Origin: an uncultured Hyphomonas sp.
GTDB taxonomy: Bacteria > Pseudomonadota > Alphaproteobacteria > Caulobacterales > Hyphomonadaceae
NCBI RefSeq assembly: GCF_963675305.1
Contig: NZ_OY776147.1
Span: 124,001-188,000 of the forward strand
Length of the DNA: 64,000 nt
Direction of reading: 5' to 3'
This document shows positions 1 to 8,617 of the stretch, piece after piece (the first letter of the stretch is position 1; each line of letters opens with the position of its first letter). The position numbers and the translations under genes were made by a program. Under the pieces are notes generated by a model that worked only from the letters and a program-made list of their open reading frames with translations, ran no database searches and was not told where the DNA came from.

Positions 1-1
1 C

Positions 2-1438
2 CGGCTCGCCGAATTCGACTTCGATACCGCCCGAGGTGATCTCGGTGACGGTGCAGGTCACGGTCGTGCCGCGCTTCACGCCGCCGGTATTGAGCGATTC
101 CATCGGATCGCCTGCCAGCTGCTTGATGCCCAGCGAGATACGCTCCTTGTCGACGTCGACGTCGAGCACCTTCGCCTTGACCATGTCGCCCTTGTTGTAG
201 GCTTCGATGGCCTGGTCACCCGACTGCTCCCAGGAGATGTCGTTGATGTGAACCATGCCGTCCAGGTCCGGGCCGAGGCCGACGAACAGGCCGAACTCGG
301 TGATGCCGCGGACTTCGCCTTCGATCTCGGTGCCGATCGGATGCTCTGCCAGGAAGGCCGACCACGGATTGTCCATGGTTTGCTTCAGGCCGAGCGAGAT
401 GCGGCGCTTCTCGGAATCGACGTCCAGCACTTCCACATCGACTTCCTGAGAGGTCGACAGGATCTTGCCGGGGTGCACGTTCTTCTTGGTCCAGCTCATT
501 TCGGAGACGTGGATCAGGCCCTCGACACCGTCTTCCAGCTCCACGAAGGCGCCGTAGTCGGTGATGTTGGTGACGATGCCTTTGAGGCGGGCACCAACCG
601 GGTAACGCACATCGATGCCATCCCACGGATCGGCGCCGAGTTGCTTCATGCCGAGCGAGATACGCTGGGTTTCCGGGTTGATCTTGATGATCTGGACTTC
701 GACTTCCTGGCCGACTTCAACCACCTGAGACGGGTGATTGATGCGCTTGTAGGACATGTCGGTGACGTGCAGCAGGCCATCGATGCCGCCAAGGTCGACG
801 AACGCACCATAGTCGGTGATGTTCTTGACGATACCCTTGCGGACGTCGCCTTCGGCCATGTCGGACACGATTTCCGCACGCTGTTCGGCGCGGCTCTCTT
901 CCAGGATGGCGCGGCGCGAGACCACGATGTTGCCGCGCGAGCGGTCGAGCTTGAGAACAGCGAAAGGCTGAACTTCACCCATGAGCGGGCCGACATCGCG
1001 GACCGGGCGGATGTCCACCTGGGAGCCCGGAAGGAAGGCGTTGACGCCGCCGAGGTCGACGGTGAAGCCGCCTTTGACGCGGCCGGAGATGGCGCCTTTG
1101 ACCGGTTCGTTGGCGTTGAAGCTCTTTTCGAGCTTGATCCAGCGCTCTTCGCGGCGGGCCTTGTCACGGGACAGGACAGCGTCGCCAAGGGCGTTTTCGA
1201 TACGGTCGAGATAGACGTCGACAATGTCGCCGGCTTCCGGCTGCTTGTCTTCCATCGAGAATTCGCGGAGCGGGATGCGGCCTTCGGTCTTGAGGCCGAT
1301 GTCGACGAGCACGGCATCGTTTTCAATGCGGATGACGGTGGCCGGAACGACCTGGCCTTCCTGCATTGCCGACGCCGCAGCCGACGATTCGAACATGGAG
1401 GCGAAATCGTCGGAGGAGGGGTTCATAGAGTCAGTCAT
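2..1438 (-). CDS. rpsA: 30S ribosomal protein S1 (C-terminus beyond window)
   Basis: Ribosomal protein S1 binds mRNA on the small ribosomal subunit and helps it load for initiation. The reading frame starts at the ATG at 1438 and stays open to the window edge, giving 479 visible residues. The family is usually about 560-570 residues, so the last S1 repeat and tail are missing here. S1 (OB-fold) repeats lie near residues 28-94, 112-175, 197-266, 283-353 and 370-440, and a sixth begins near 455. Repeats 3-5 carry the typical ITDYGAFV / ITEFGLFV and GLxHVxxMSW signatures. The gene lies downstream of cmk on the same strand, the classic cmk-rpsA order. Confidence 0.97.
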   Translation of the reverse strand, partial: MTDSMNPSSDDFASMFESSAAASAMQEGQVVPATVIRIENDAVLVDIGLKTEGRIPLREFSMEDKQPEAGDIVDVYLDRIENALGDAVLSRDKARREERWIKLEKSFNANEPVKGAISGRVKGGFTVDLGGVNAFLPGSQVDIRPVRDVGPLMGEVQPFAVLKLDRSRGNIVVSRRAILEESRAEQRAEIVSDMAEGDVRKGIVKNITDYGAFVDLGGIDGLLHVTDMSYKRINHPSQVVEVGQEVEVQIIKINPETQRISLGMKQLGADPWDGIDVRYPVGARLKGIVTNITDYGAFVELEDGVEGLIHVSEMSWTKKNVHPGKILSTSQEVDVEVLDVDSEKRRISLGLKQTMDNPWSAFLAEHPIGTEIEGEVRGITEFGLFVGLGPDLDGMVHINDISWEQSGDQAIEAYNKGDMVKAKVLDVDVDKERISLGIKQLAGDPMESLNTGGVKRGTTVTCTVTEITSGGIEVEFGEP

Positions 1439-1585
1439 GTAAGTTTCCTGAGGCGGGACGAACGGTTCAAGGCAGGCGCGCACCATTGCGGCCTGCTGGA
1501 ACGACCCGAGAGCGTGGTCTCTTTAATCTTCAGTGGTGCAGCCTGTTTGGATTTGAGGCCCCTGTATTTACAGGAGAAAGCCCCT

Positions 1586-2224
1586 TCAGGTGCGGTTTCC
1601 ACGGGCGAGAGCGGCCTCAACAGCTGCCAGCGCCTTTTCCACTGCGGCCTCTATAGAGAGGTCGGTGGTATCGATCAAGACAGCATCTGCCGCCATGGCG
1701 GCCGGGGCGTCCTTGCGATTCTGGTCGCGCTGGTCGCGTTCGCGCAGCTGCTGGATCACCTGTTCGAGCGTGACGTCCTCGCCAAAGCCCAGCAGTTCGC
1801 GCCAGCGCCGGTAGCCGCGCTGTTCGACATCGGCATCCACCCACAGTTTCACATCGGCGTCCGGGGCGATCACCGTACCGATGTCGCGGCCATCGAGGAG
1901 GGCGCCGTCCTTCTGCAGGGCGAAGGCCCGCTGCAGTTCGTACAGGGCCTGGCGGACCTTTGGCAGGGCGCTGACCACGGAGGCGGCCTTTCCGGCTTCG
2001 GCGGTGCGCAGCTCGGCTTCATCGAAATCGTTCAGGTCGAGGGAGGCGGCGACGTCTGCGAGGCTCGCCTCGTCGTCCAGCGCAACGCCCTGTTTCAGGG
2101 CCGCGACGGCGGTCGCCCGGTAGAGGCGGCCGGTGTCCATATGGGGCAGGCCGTACTGCCTGGCCAGCCGTTTCGAGATCGTGCCCTTGCCGGACGCTGT
2201 CGTTCCATCGATCGCAATAATCAT
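1586..2224 (-). CDS. cmk: Cytidylate kinase
   Basis: Cytosolic (d)CMP kinase, which transfers phosphate from ATP to CMP or dCMP to make CDP or dCDP. The 212-residue protein has the Walker-A loop GTTASGKGT at residues 7-15, the HMDTGRLYRATA substrate-binding stretch and the LDGRDIGTVIAPDADVKLWV segment typical of the family. Length is normal. It sits 147 bp upstream of rpsA on the same strand. aroA, which usually directly precedes cmk in alphaproteobacteria, is displaced by about 4.3 kb. Confidence 0.97.
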   Translation of the reverse strand: MIIAIDGTTASGKGTISKRLARQYGLPHMDTGRLYRATAVAALKQGVALDDEASLADVAASLDLNDFDEAELRTAEAGKAASVVSALPKVRQALYELQRAFALQKDGALLDGRDIGTVIAPDADVKLWVDADVEQRGYRRWRELLGFGEDVTLEQVIQQLRERDQRDQNRKDAPAAMAADAVLIDTTDLSIEAAVEKALAAVEAALARGNRT

Positions 2225-2349
2225 GGCCGCGGGGAGTGGGTGAAGGTGCGCGGGAAGTCAAGCAGGAGAAGTCGAGGGGGCTCCCGCACGAGCAACGCGA
2301 AGGCGCAGCGGCCCCGCGCCACAGGCGCGGGAACCGCCGCGAGCAATCC

Positions 2350-3132
2350 TTATCTCGGCGCCATGCGGATCGCGCCGTCGAGGCGGATGCACTGGCCATT
2401 GAAATAGGTGTTGCGGGCCAGCTCCATGGCCAGCGACGCATATTCTTCCGGTTTGCCGAGGCGTTTGGGGAAGGGGACCGAGGCGGCGAGGCTGTTCAGT
2501 ACCTTCTCCGGCGCGCGCAGCATCAGCGGCGTCGCAAAGATGCCCGGCATGATCGAGTTCACGCGGATGCCGATATCCATCAGGTCCCGCGCCATGGGCA
2601 GGACGAGGCCGTTCACGCCCGCCTTGCAGGAGCCGTAGACGACTTGGCCGATCTGGCCGTCCTGCGCCGCGACCGACGCCGTCAGCGTGATACAGCCGCG
2701 CTCGCCGTCTTCCAGTTCCGGCAGCGTGGACATACCGAGCGCCGAGAGCGAGGCGATGCGGTAGGAGGCGACCAGCACGCCCTGGGCGCCGAAAGCATAG
2801 TCTTCGGTCGGCAGGCGCTTGTAGCGGGCGTTCTCCTTGTCCCAGGACAGCGTCTTGCCGCCCTTGGCCGCCATGGCGCAGTGGACGGTGATCCGTTCCT
2901 GTCCGTGTGCGGCGCGGGCCTTCTCGAAGCCGGCGACGCAGGAGTCTTCGTCCATGATGTTCACATTGCAGAAGATGCCGCCAATCTCTTTCGCGGTGGC
3001 TTCGCCGGCTTCTTCATTGATGTCGAAAATGGCGACCTTTGCGCCGGCCTTGGCGAGTGCACGGGCGGTGGCCTGGCCGAGGCCCGAGGCGCCGCCTGTG
3101 ACGACGGCGGCGGTTTCGTTCGTGATCTGCAT
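2350..3132 (-). CDS. SDR-family oxidoreductase, type-2 3-hydroxyacyl-CoA dehydrogenase-like
   Basis: NAD(P)-dependent short-chain dehydrogenase of 260 residues. A Rossmann glycine motif GGASGLG (13-19) and a catalytic Ser153 / Tyr166 / Lys170 arrangement (YGSCK) are visible. FDIN after the second strand suggests NAD(H) preference through the aspartate. The usual NNAG or NCAG motif is replaced by HCAM near residues 84-87. Overall layout resembles the HSD10/type-2 hydroxyacyl-CoA dehydrogenase group, which points to fatty-acyl or steroid substrates; this is inferred. GGAGGAAAC stands just before the ATG. The next gene downstream is an Old Yellow Enzyme, 46 bp away on the same strand, so a two-gene oxidoreductase operon is likely. 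Confidence 0.85.
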   Translation of the reverse strand: MQITNETAAVVTGGASGLGQATARALAKAGAKVAIFDINEEAGEATAKEIGGIFCNVNIMDEDSCVAGFEKARAAHGQERITVHCAMAAKGGKTLSWDKENARYKRLPTEDYAFGAQGVLVASYRIASLSALGMSTLPELEDGERGCITLTASVAAQDGQIGQVVYGSCKAGVNGLVLPMARDLMDIGIRVNSIMPGIFATPLMLRAPEKVLNSLAASVPFPKRLGKPEEYASLAMELARNTYFNGQCIRLDGAIRMAPR

Positions 3133-3178
3133 GGTGTTTCCTCCTGATTATATCTGACTATACCGGATCATAGGGTGA

Positions 3179-4261
3179 TCAGGCGGTCTCTTCGACGAAG
3201 CCCTTCCATGACTTCATGTAGGTCACGAAGGTCTCGCCCAGCCCTTCGGCGCGAAGGTGGGCTTCGGGCACGGGCAGGGCGATGGGGGTGAAGTCCGGAT
3301 CGGCGAGCACCTTCTCCGGGAAGTCATGGTGCAGGATGGCGCCGCGGCCGATGACGACAAAGTCGAGCCCCGCCTCCATCGCGTCATGGCAGGCCTTGCC
3401 GGTGGTCAGCTTGCCCGCCGCGCCGAGGCGGCAATCGCCGCGCGGCAGGTCTGTGAACCAGTCGACCAGACGCTTGCCCTTATAGGCCTCGTCCTGCGGT
3501 TCCTTGAATGTGTTCCACAGCGACATGTCGAGATAGTCGACCTTGCCACCGGTCATGATCTCTTCTGCCAGGCGGCGGATCTCGCCCATGTCCATGCCGA
3601 AGCGTTCCGGCGACAGGCGCACGCCGAGGGAGAAGTCCTTGTCGCATTCGCTGCGGATCGCGTCGATCATCTCCATCAGGAACTTCACGCGGTTCTCATA
3701 GGCGCCGCCCCATTCGTCCTCGCGGAGGTTCACCTCGCTGCTGAGGAACTGGCAGATCAGGTAGCCATGCGCGCCGTGCAGCTCCACGCCGTGGAAGCCG
3801 GCTTTCTCGGCGCGTTTTGCGGCGGTGACGAAAGCGTCGAAGGCCTGTTTCACTTCATCGCCCGTCAGGGCGCGGGCGCCGAATTCCTCATTGTCAGACG
3901 GGCAGACCGGCGCCTCGCCGATCAGCTCTGCCGGTGAGCGCATGCCGGCATGGTGCAGCTGGACGACCGAATGGCTGCCGGCCTTGTTGATCGCACCCGC
4001 AAGGCGGGTGAGGCCCGGCAGGTGTTTGTCGTCAAAAATGCCAAGCTGGCCGGGAAAGCCCTGGCCGATGGCCTGCACATGGGCCGCGCAGGTCATGGTC
4101 AGGCCAAAGCCGCCTTCGGCGCGATAGGTCAGCCAGCGGAACTCGTCATCGCTGAGTGTGCCGTCGGCATGGCTCTGCAGGTTGGTCAGCGGCGCCAGCA
4201 TGAAGCGGTTCTTCATGGCCGGGCCATGGGCGAGGGTCAGGGGAGAGGAAAGATCAGTCAT
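3179..4261 (-). CDS. NADH:flavin oxidoreductase, Old Yellow Enzyme family
   Basis: FMN-dependent ene-reductase of 360 residues with a single TIM barrel and no C-terminal Fe-S or FAD domain, so it is of the short OYE type rather than a 2,4-dienoyl-CoA reductase. Visible motifs are the N-terminal KNRFMLAPLT strand, QLHHAG near 101-106, the active-site GAHGYLICQFLS block (His165) and the REDEWGGAYENR flavin-site motif near 180-191. It probably reduces activated C=C bonds; the true substrate cannot be read from sequence. It is transcribed ahead of the SDR gene on the same strand. Confidence 0.88.
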   Translation of the reverse strand: MTDLSSPLTLAHGPAMKNRFMLAPLTNLQSHADGTLSDDEFRWLTYRAEGGFGLTMTCAAHVQAIGQGFPGQLGIFDDKHLPGLTRLAGAINKAGSHSVVQLHHAGMRSPAELIGEAPVCPSDNEEFGARALTGDEVKQAFDAFVTAAKRAEKAGFHGVELHGAHGYLICQFLSSEVNLREDEWGGAYENRVKFLMEMIDAIRSECDKDFSLGVRLSPERFGMDMGEIRRLAEEIMTGGKVDYLDMSLWNTFKEPQDEAYKGKRLVDWFTDLPRGDCRLGAAGKLTTGKACHDAMEAGLDFVVIGRGAILHHDFPEKVLADPDFTPIALPVPEAHLRAEGLGETFVTYMKSWKGFVEETA

Positions 4262-4317
4262 GCCCGCACTTTGGCGCAGGGCACGGAGACGTCAATTTAT
4301 GCCGCTGGGGCAGGGGA

Positions 4318-4824
4318 CTAGCGGACGGCGTTCAGCGCGGCAGCGATTGCGGCCCGGTTTTGCGGGTCGATCACGGCAAAGACGATGTCGGCGTCGCGCG
4401 CCATCGGGTGGCGGGCGCAAATGGTGACGGCGATGTGCGCAGCCTGCGCGGGTGGGTAGCCATAGGCGCCGGTCGAGATGGCCGGGAAGACGATGCGGCG
4501 AAGGCCGCGGTTCGAAAGCTCGGTGAGGCAATTGCGGTAGCAGTTCGCCAGAATGTCCGCTTCGCCATTCTGCCCACCATGCCAGATGGGGCCGACCGTG
4601 TGGAAGATGAGGCGCGGGGCAAGGCCGAAGCCCTCCGTCACACGCACCTCGCCCGGCGGGCAGGGGGCGAGCGGACGGCAGGCCTCTTTCAGCGCTGGCC
4701 CGGTAGCATAGTGGATCGCGCCATCCACCCCGCCACCGCCCATCAGGCTGGAATTGGCGGCATTGACGATCACCTCCGTCTCAATGTCGAGCAGACTGCC
4801 GGGATAAAGAACGAGACGGGGCAT
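4318..4824 (-). CDS. Macro-domain protein, O-acetyl-ADP-ribose deacetylase-like
   Basis: Stand-alone macro domain of 168 residues, similar in layout to YmdB. Macro domains of this class bind ADP-ribose and hydrolyse O-acetyl-ADP-ribose or mono-ADP-ribosyl groups. The ADP-ribose-binding NAANSSLMGGGGVDGAIH stretch (21-38) and the later STGAYGYP loop are both present, so the active site looks intact. It stands 56 bp upstream of the OYE gene on the same strand and may be co-transcribed with it. No ADP-ribosyltransferase or toxin partner is visible nearby. Confidence 0.92.
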   Translation of the reverse strand: MPRLVLYPGSLLDIETEVIVNAANSSLMGGGGVDGAIHYATGPALKEACRPLAPCPPGEVRVTEGFGLAPRLIFHTVGPIWHGGQNGEADILANCYRNCLTELSNRGLRRIVFPAISTGAYGYPPAQAAHIAVTICARHPMARDADIVFAVIDPQNRAAIAAALNAVR

Positions 4825-5020
4825 CAGAGGTCACTTCGTTTCGCGGTCTGGTTCAGGCGACCGGAAGAGAAGTATCAGCATGCGTTTGTTCTTCATAGAC
4901 AGGGCATGGGTGTGCTGCCGAAGTGGACTCACGAAAGGCGACTATTGGCCCAATGGTGCCGTTGCCTTCTCACGTCCTTCAAGGCATCCTTGCCCCAACT
5001 CAATAGGTTGCCCGTGTAGG

Positions 5021-5560
5021 ATGGCGCTGCAGATGGATTTAGACTTCGTGCGGGCCGATCTCGAACAGCATCGCGAATTGCTCATACAATTCAATATCGA
5101 ATATCTCCGCTGGGCCGATGATTCGGTGCAAGAACGGTTCGGGCTGTCGCTGCCAAGTCTCTTGGGAATGTCTATCCCCGATTATGCTCACAGCGCATTA
5201 GACAAGCTGTGTGAGGGGACGCCGCCAAACGGCGTCTTCTACGTCGTCTTCAATGGGGAGGCAGCGCTTGGAATGGGCGGGCTCCGCTCCATACGAAACG
5301 GCGTTGGCGAAATCAAACGCATCTATGTCTCCCGAGCGAGCCGCGGCGGAGGAATAGGTGCAAAGATCTTGGATCGGCTCGTACGTGACGCCCAGAGCTT
5401 TGGCTATCATGAACTAGTGTTGGAAACTGGCCCCTTTATGACCTCCGCTCATCGGCTTTACGAGGCGGCGGGGTTTGCAGATATCCCGCCGTATGCAGAG
5501 GCAGAGGTGCCTGAGGCGCTACACCGTGACTGGCGCTTTATGCGCTGCCGACTGAGCTAA
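5021..5560 (+). CDS. GNAT-family N-acetyltransferase
   Basis: Predicted acetyl-CoA-dependent acyltransferase of 179 residues. The acetyl-CoA-binding motif is seen as IKRIYVSRASRGGGIGAKI, followed by LVLETGPFMTSAHRLYEAAGF, a standard GNAT motif-B region. The frame stays open upstream to 4880, but the upstream part does not look like coding sequence. The ATG at 5021 gives a normal N-terminus; the ATG at 5033 is an alternative. The base composition is visibly more AT-rich than in flanking genes, as in the next gene, which may indicate transfer. The substrate is unknown. Confidence 0.85.
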   Translation: MALQMDLDFVRADLEQHRELLIQFNIEYLRWADDSVQERFGLSLPSLLGMSIPDYAHSALDKLCEGTPPNGVFYVVFNGEAALGMGGLRSIRNGVGEIKRIYVSRASRGGGIGAKILDRLVRDAQSFGYHELVLETGPFMTSAHRLYEAAGFADIPPYAEAEVPEALHRDWRFMRCRLS

Positions 5561-5821
5561 ACGATCGGCTGCCTTCGGCGAGAACCTGGCACTCAGAACC
5601 AACTGACCTGACGGCTTAATCTGGCCCTAACTTGACGTTCGACGCCTTCGCAATGCTTCACGCCATTTGTCTCTTCCAGTGAGAGGGCATCGGTTAGTAG
5701 GGCGGATTGGGCAAATCGCAAATCCGCTTGATCTGGCAATGCCAGAACGCGGGCGTGTATTACTCTTTTTCGCGTTTGGTGGTATGTCATTGTGCCCAGA
5801 GACCAATAGGGGAGCAACGGT
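5561..5821. other. Intergenic region, AT-richer than surroundings
   Basis: About 260 bp without a convincing gene; the overlapping open frames on both strands lack family features. It must contain the promoter of the YflT-like gene. A near-consensus CtrA-type sequence (TTAA-N7-CTAA) occurs at 5616-5630. Confidence 0.5.
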
Positions 5822-6385
5822 ATGTCCGACGCAGAACAACCGATAGTTCGTGAGGCCGTTGCGGTCTTCCAGACCGAGAAAGACATGCAGTCTGCAATCG
5901 ATGATCTGCTGACGCACGGATTCAACCATGCGGAAATCAGCTTGCTCGCATCAACCGACGCCGTCGAGAAGAAACTCGGTCACAGGTTTCGGTCTGTCAA
6001 AGAGTTGGAAGATGATCCGGACGTGCCCACCATTGCTTATGCCACGACGGAGTCAGCAGGGGCGGCCGAAGGAGCGATTATCGCAACACTCACGTATGTT
6101 GGGGCTGTGGCGGCATTTGTCCCGGTGGTCGCTGGTGGAGGCGCGCTTGCCGCTGCACTTGTCGCAATGGGAGTGGGTGGAGGAACCAGCGCCACAATAG
6201 GCGTGCTATTAGCCAAGCTGATCGAAAAGCGCCACGCAGACTATATCGCTGACGAACTCTCACATGGCGGTCTTGTGCTCTGGGTGCGCACTTGGAACCA
6301 GGCCGACGAAGAATCTGCAACGAAGATTCTCTCGGCTCACTCTGGCCAAGACGTTCATGTGCACGCGATCCGCGATACCTTCTGA
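5822..6385 (+). CDS. General-stress YflT-domain-like protein with glycine-rich hydrophobic segment
   Basis: 187 residues. The N-terminal part (about 10-45) reads like the heat/general-stress YflT domain (AVAVFQTEKDMQSAIDDLL followed by GFNHAEISLLAS), a ferredoxin-like fold. A long hydrophobic Gly/Ala-rich stretch (about 79-135) could span the membrane twice, and the C-terminal part returns to a soluble fold (VLWVRTWNQADEESA). Such proteins are usually stress-induced, but the biochemical role is unknown. GGGGAG precedes the ATG by a few bases. The gene is flanked by an AT-rich spacer and is convergent with aroA. Confidence 0.7.
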   Translation: MSDAEQPIVREAVAVFQTEKDMQSAIDDLLTHGFNHAEISLLASTDAVEKKLGHRFRSVKELEDDPDVPTIAYATTESAGAAEGAIIATLTYVGAVAAFVPVVAGGGALAAALVAMGVGGGTSATIGVLLAKLIEKRHADYIADELSHGGLVLWVRTWNQADEESATKILSAHSGQDVHVHAIRDTF

Positions 6386-6512
6386 ACCTCAAGGCCATCT
6401 TGTCAGAAAAATCTTCTGCCAAACACCGGAAATTTTGACAGCTCGTTCTGCGCCCATGGCAGGCACTTTCCTCAGGTTTGCGCGTGTCCGCTTCCGGCGA
6501 TTGCCAGCCTTC

Positions 6513-7835
6513 TCACCCCTCCGAAATGTCCGCGCCAAGTGTCGCCATGTGGGCGAGGAAGTCCGGATACGATGTATCGATCATGGAGATGTCGTCGACT
6601 CGAACGGGGTTCTGCGCGGCGGTGCCCATGATGAGGGCGCTCATGGCGATGCGGTGGTCGTGATGGGTTTCGACGAGGCCGCCGCCCGGCACTTTGCCGG
6701 CGCAGCCCTGCACGATGAAGCCATCCGGCGTGCCTTCCGCCTCGACGCCATTGGCGCGCAGCATGGCGACGGTGGCGTCGATGCGGTCGCTCTCTTTCAC
6801 GCGTAGCTCTTCGGCGCCGGTGACCACGGTCTCACCTTCGGCAAAGGCAGCGAGTACGGCGAGGATCGGGAATTCGTCGATCATGGCGGCGACATAGCGT
6901 TCCGGCACATGGATGCCTTTGAGCTGCGCGTAGCCGGACGCGATATTGATCTGGCGCTCGCCTGCGGCTTCGCCGGCCTCTTCGGCGCCCAAATGCGCGC
7001 CCATCAGGTTTGCGACATCATAGAAGCCGGACCGGGTGGGGTTCGACATGACGCCATCGACCTGAACGTCGCTGGCCGGGGAGAGGATGCCTGCCGCGAC
7101 AAGGAAGGCGGCAGAGGAGGGGTCGCCCGGAATCGCGGCTTCAATGGCGCGCAGCACCTGGCCGCCCGGAACGGAGATGCGCGTCGGCTCGCCCGGCTTG
7201 CGCTCGACGCCCACTTCGGCGCCGAAGCCGCGCAGCATACGCTCGGTATGGTCGCGGGTGGGCTTGGCTTCTTCCACAATGGTGGTGCCAACAGCGGAGA
7301 GGCCTGCCAGCATGACGGCGGACTTCACCTGCGCGGAGGCTTGCGGCGGGGCGTAGGTGATCGCCTGCAGGGTTTTCGAGCCGGTCAGCGAGAAGGGCAG
7401 GCGCCCGTCCGGCCCGGCGGTGTCGGTCAGGCCCATCTGGCGCAGAGGGGTCAGGATGCGGTTCATCGGGCGGGAGCAGAGGCTTTTGTCGCCGGTCAGC
7501 TCAGCGGTCAGGGCATGGCCCGCCATGACGCCCATCATCAGGCGAGAGCCCGTTCCGGAATTTCCGAAGTCCAGCACGCCTGCCGGAGAGGAGAGGCCTT
7601 TGGCGCCGACGCCCGTCACTTCCCAGGCCCCGCCGCCAAGGCGTTTCACGTCCGCGCCGAGGGCCTGCATGGCTTGTCCGGTGCGCAGGACATCGTCGCC
7701 CTCCAGCATGCCTGTGAAGCGGCTGGTGCCCTCTGCGAGCCCCCCGAAAATCAGGGCGCGGTGGCTGCAGGATTTGTCCCCGGGGGCCCGGACGGCGCCT
7801 TTAAGGGATTTGACGGGACGGCTGGTCCAGACCAT
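6513..7835 (-). CDS. aroA: 3-phosphoshikimate 1-carboxyvinyltransferase (EPSP synthase)
   Basis: Sixth step of the shikimate pathway: shikimate-3-phosphate plus PEP gives EPSP. The 440-residue frame from the ATG at 7835 begins MVWTSRPVKSLKGAVRAPGDK and holds the conserved APGDKSCSHRAL S3P/PEP site, LDFGNSGTGSRLMMG (the NxGT motif), the SSAAFLVAA strand and the KESDRI motif near the C-terminus. A longer open frame upstream to 7973 overlaps the divergent FYDLN gene's promoter and is rejected. The NSGTGSR and AAGILSP layout resembles class II (glyphosate-tolerant-type) enzymes, but assigning the class needs an alignment. It is divergent from the FYDLN_acid gene (112-bp gap). Confidence 0.96.
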   Translation of the reverse strand: MVWTSRPVKSLKGAVRAPGDKSCSHRALIFGGLAEGTSRFTGMLEGDDVLRTGQAMQALGADVKRLGGGAWEVTGVGAKGLSSPAGVLDFGNSGTGSRLMMGVMAGHALTAELTGDKSLCSRPMNRILTPLRQMGLTDTAGPDGRLPFSLTGSKTLQAITYAPPQASAQVKSAVMLAGLSAVGTTIVEEAKPTRDHTERMLRGFGAEVGVERKPGEPTRISVPGGQVLRAIEAAIPGDPSSAAFLVAAGILSPASDVQVDGVMSNPTRSGFYDVANLMGAHLGAEEAGEAAGERQINIASGYAQLKGIHVPERYVAAMIDEFPILAVLAAFAEGETVVTGAEELRVKESDRIDATVAMLRANGVEAEGTPDGFIVQGCAGKVPGGGLVETHHDHRIAMSALIMGTAAQNPVRVDDISMIDTSYPDFLAHMATLGADISEG

Positions 7836-7947
7836 GAAGAATTCCGAGCTGAATTTTTGCGTGAATTGGGGCTTTGACAGCGCGCGACGTTCATGGCAAG
7901 CGCCGCCCAGATCAAAATCCAGAAATCCAACGAGGAGGCGTTCGCCC

Positions 7948-8466
7948 GTGTCGAAAGACAAGCTTGGAACCAAACAGGTTTGCCCATCCTGCGAAGCCCG
8001 TTTTTATGACCTCAACAAACGCCCGTGCGTTTGCCCGAAATGCGGGGAGGAATTCGACCCCGAAGATGAAGTCATCCGCACCACCATCACCAAGGTGAAA
8101 GCCAAGGCTGCCCGCGCTGCGGTCAAGGCCGAGGACGATGACGAGGATGACGACGAGGAAGACGAGAAGGCAACGGCCGCCCGCGGCGACGATGATTCCG
8201 ACGATGAGGATGAAGCCGACGACGAGGAACAGGCCAAGGAACTCGGCGAAGACGACGACGAAGTGATCCTCGAAGGCGCCGACGACGAGGAAGACGACGA
8301 GTCCGGCAAGAAAGTGCCGGCTGGCTTCAATGAAGACGGCGTCGACGATGACGATGAAGACGACATCATCCTGCCCGACGATGACGACGATGATTTCGAA
8401 ATCGACGACGACAGCGACGATGATGACGATCTTACCCTCGATGATGACGAGGAAGATGAGAAATAG
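7948..8466 (+). CDS. FYDLN_acid family protein (TIGR02300): zinc ribbon plus poly-acidic tail
   Basis: 172-residue protein starting at the GTG at 7948; AGGAGG at 7933-7938 lies nine bases before it and decides the start. The N-terminus carries CPSC...CVCPKC, a four-cysteine zinc-ribbon candidate containing the family-naming FYDLN motif. After about residue 60 the chain is mostly Asp and Glu in long runs, so the tail should be highly acidic and disordered. The family is restricted to alphaproteobacteria, commonly beside aroA, and its function is unknown. Divergent from aroA; tRNA-Ala follows 47 bp downstream. Confidence 0.93.
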   Translation: MSKDKLGTKQVCPSCEARFYDLNKRPCVCPKCGEEFDPEDEVIRTTITKVKAKAARAAVKAEDDDEDDDEEDEKATAARGDDDSDDEDEADDEEQAKELGEDDDEVILEGADDEEDDESGKKVPAGFNEDGVDDDDEDDIILPDDDDDDFEIDDDSDDDDDLTLDDDEEDEK

Positions 8467-8513
8467 ACTTGAAAGCCGGAAGAGGGGGAGATAAACCCCG
8501 CTCTTCCCGGTCC

Positions 8514-8589
<76 letters not shown>

Positions 8590-8617
8590 TTTTCCTTCCG
8601 GACAATTCAGGCGATTT

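Noticed and set aside
248..2407. Long open frame on the plus strand
   Set aside because: Antisense to rpsA and cmk, which have clear family sequence; GC-rich codon bias opens the opposite frame.
7836..7973. N-terminal extension of aroA
   Set aside because: Overlaps the divergent FYDLN gene start; the family N-terminus fits the ATG at 7835.
8100..8460. Apparent DNA tandem repeat
   Set aside because: The repeated GAC/GAT/GAA codons only reflect the poly-acidic protein tail.
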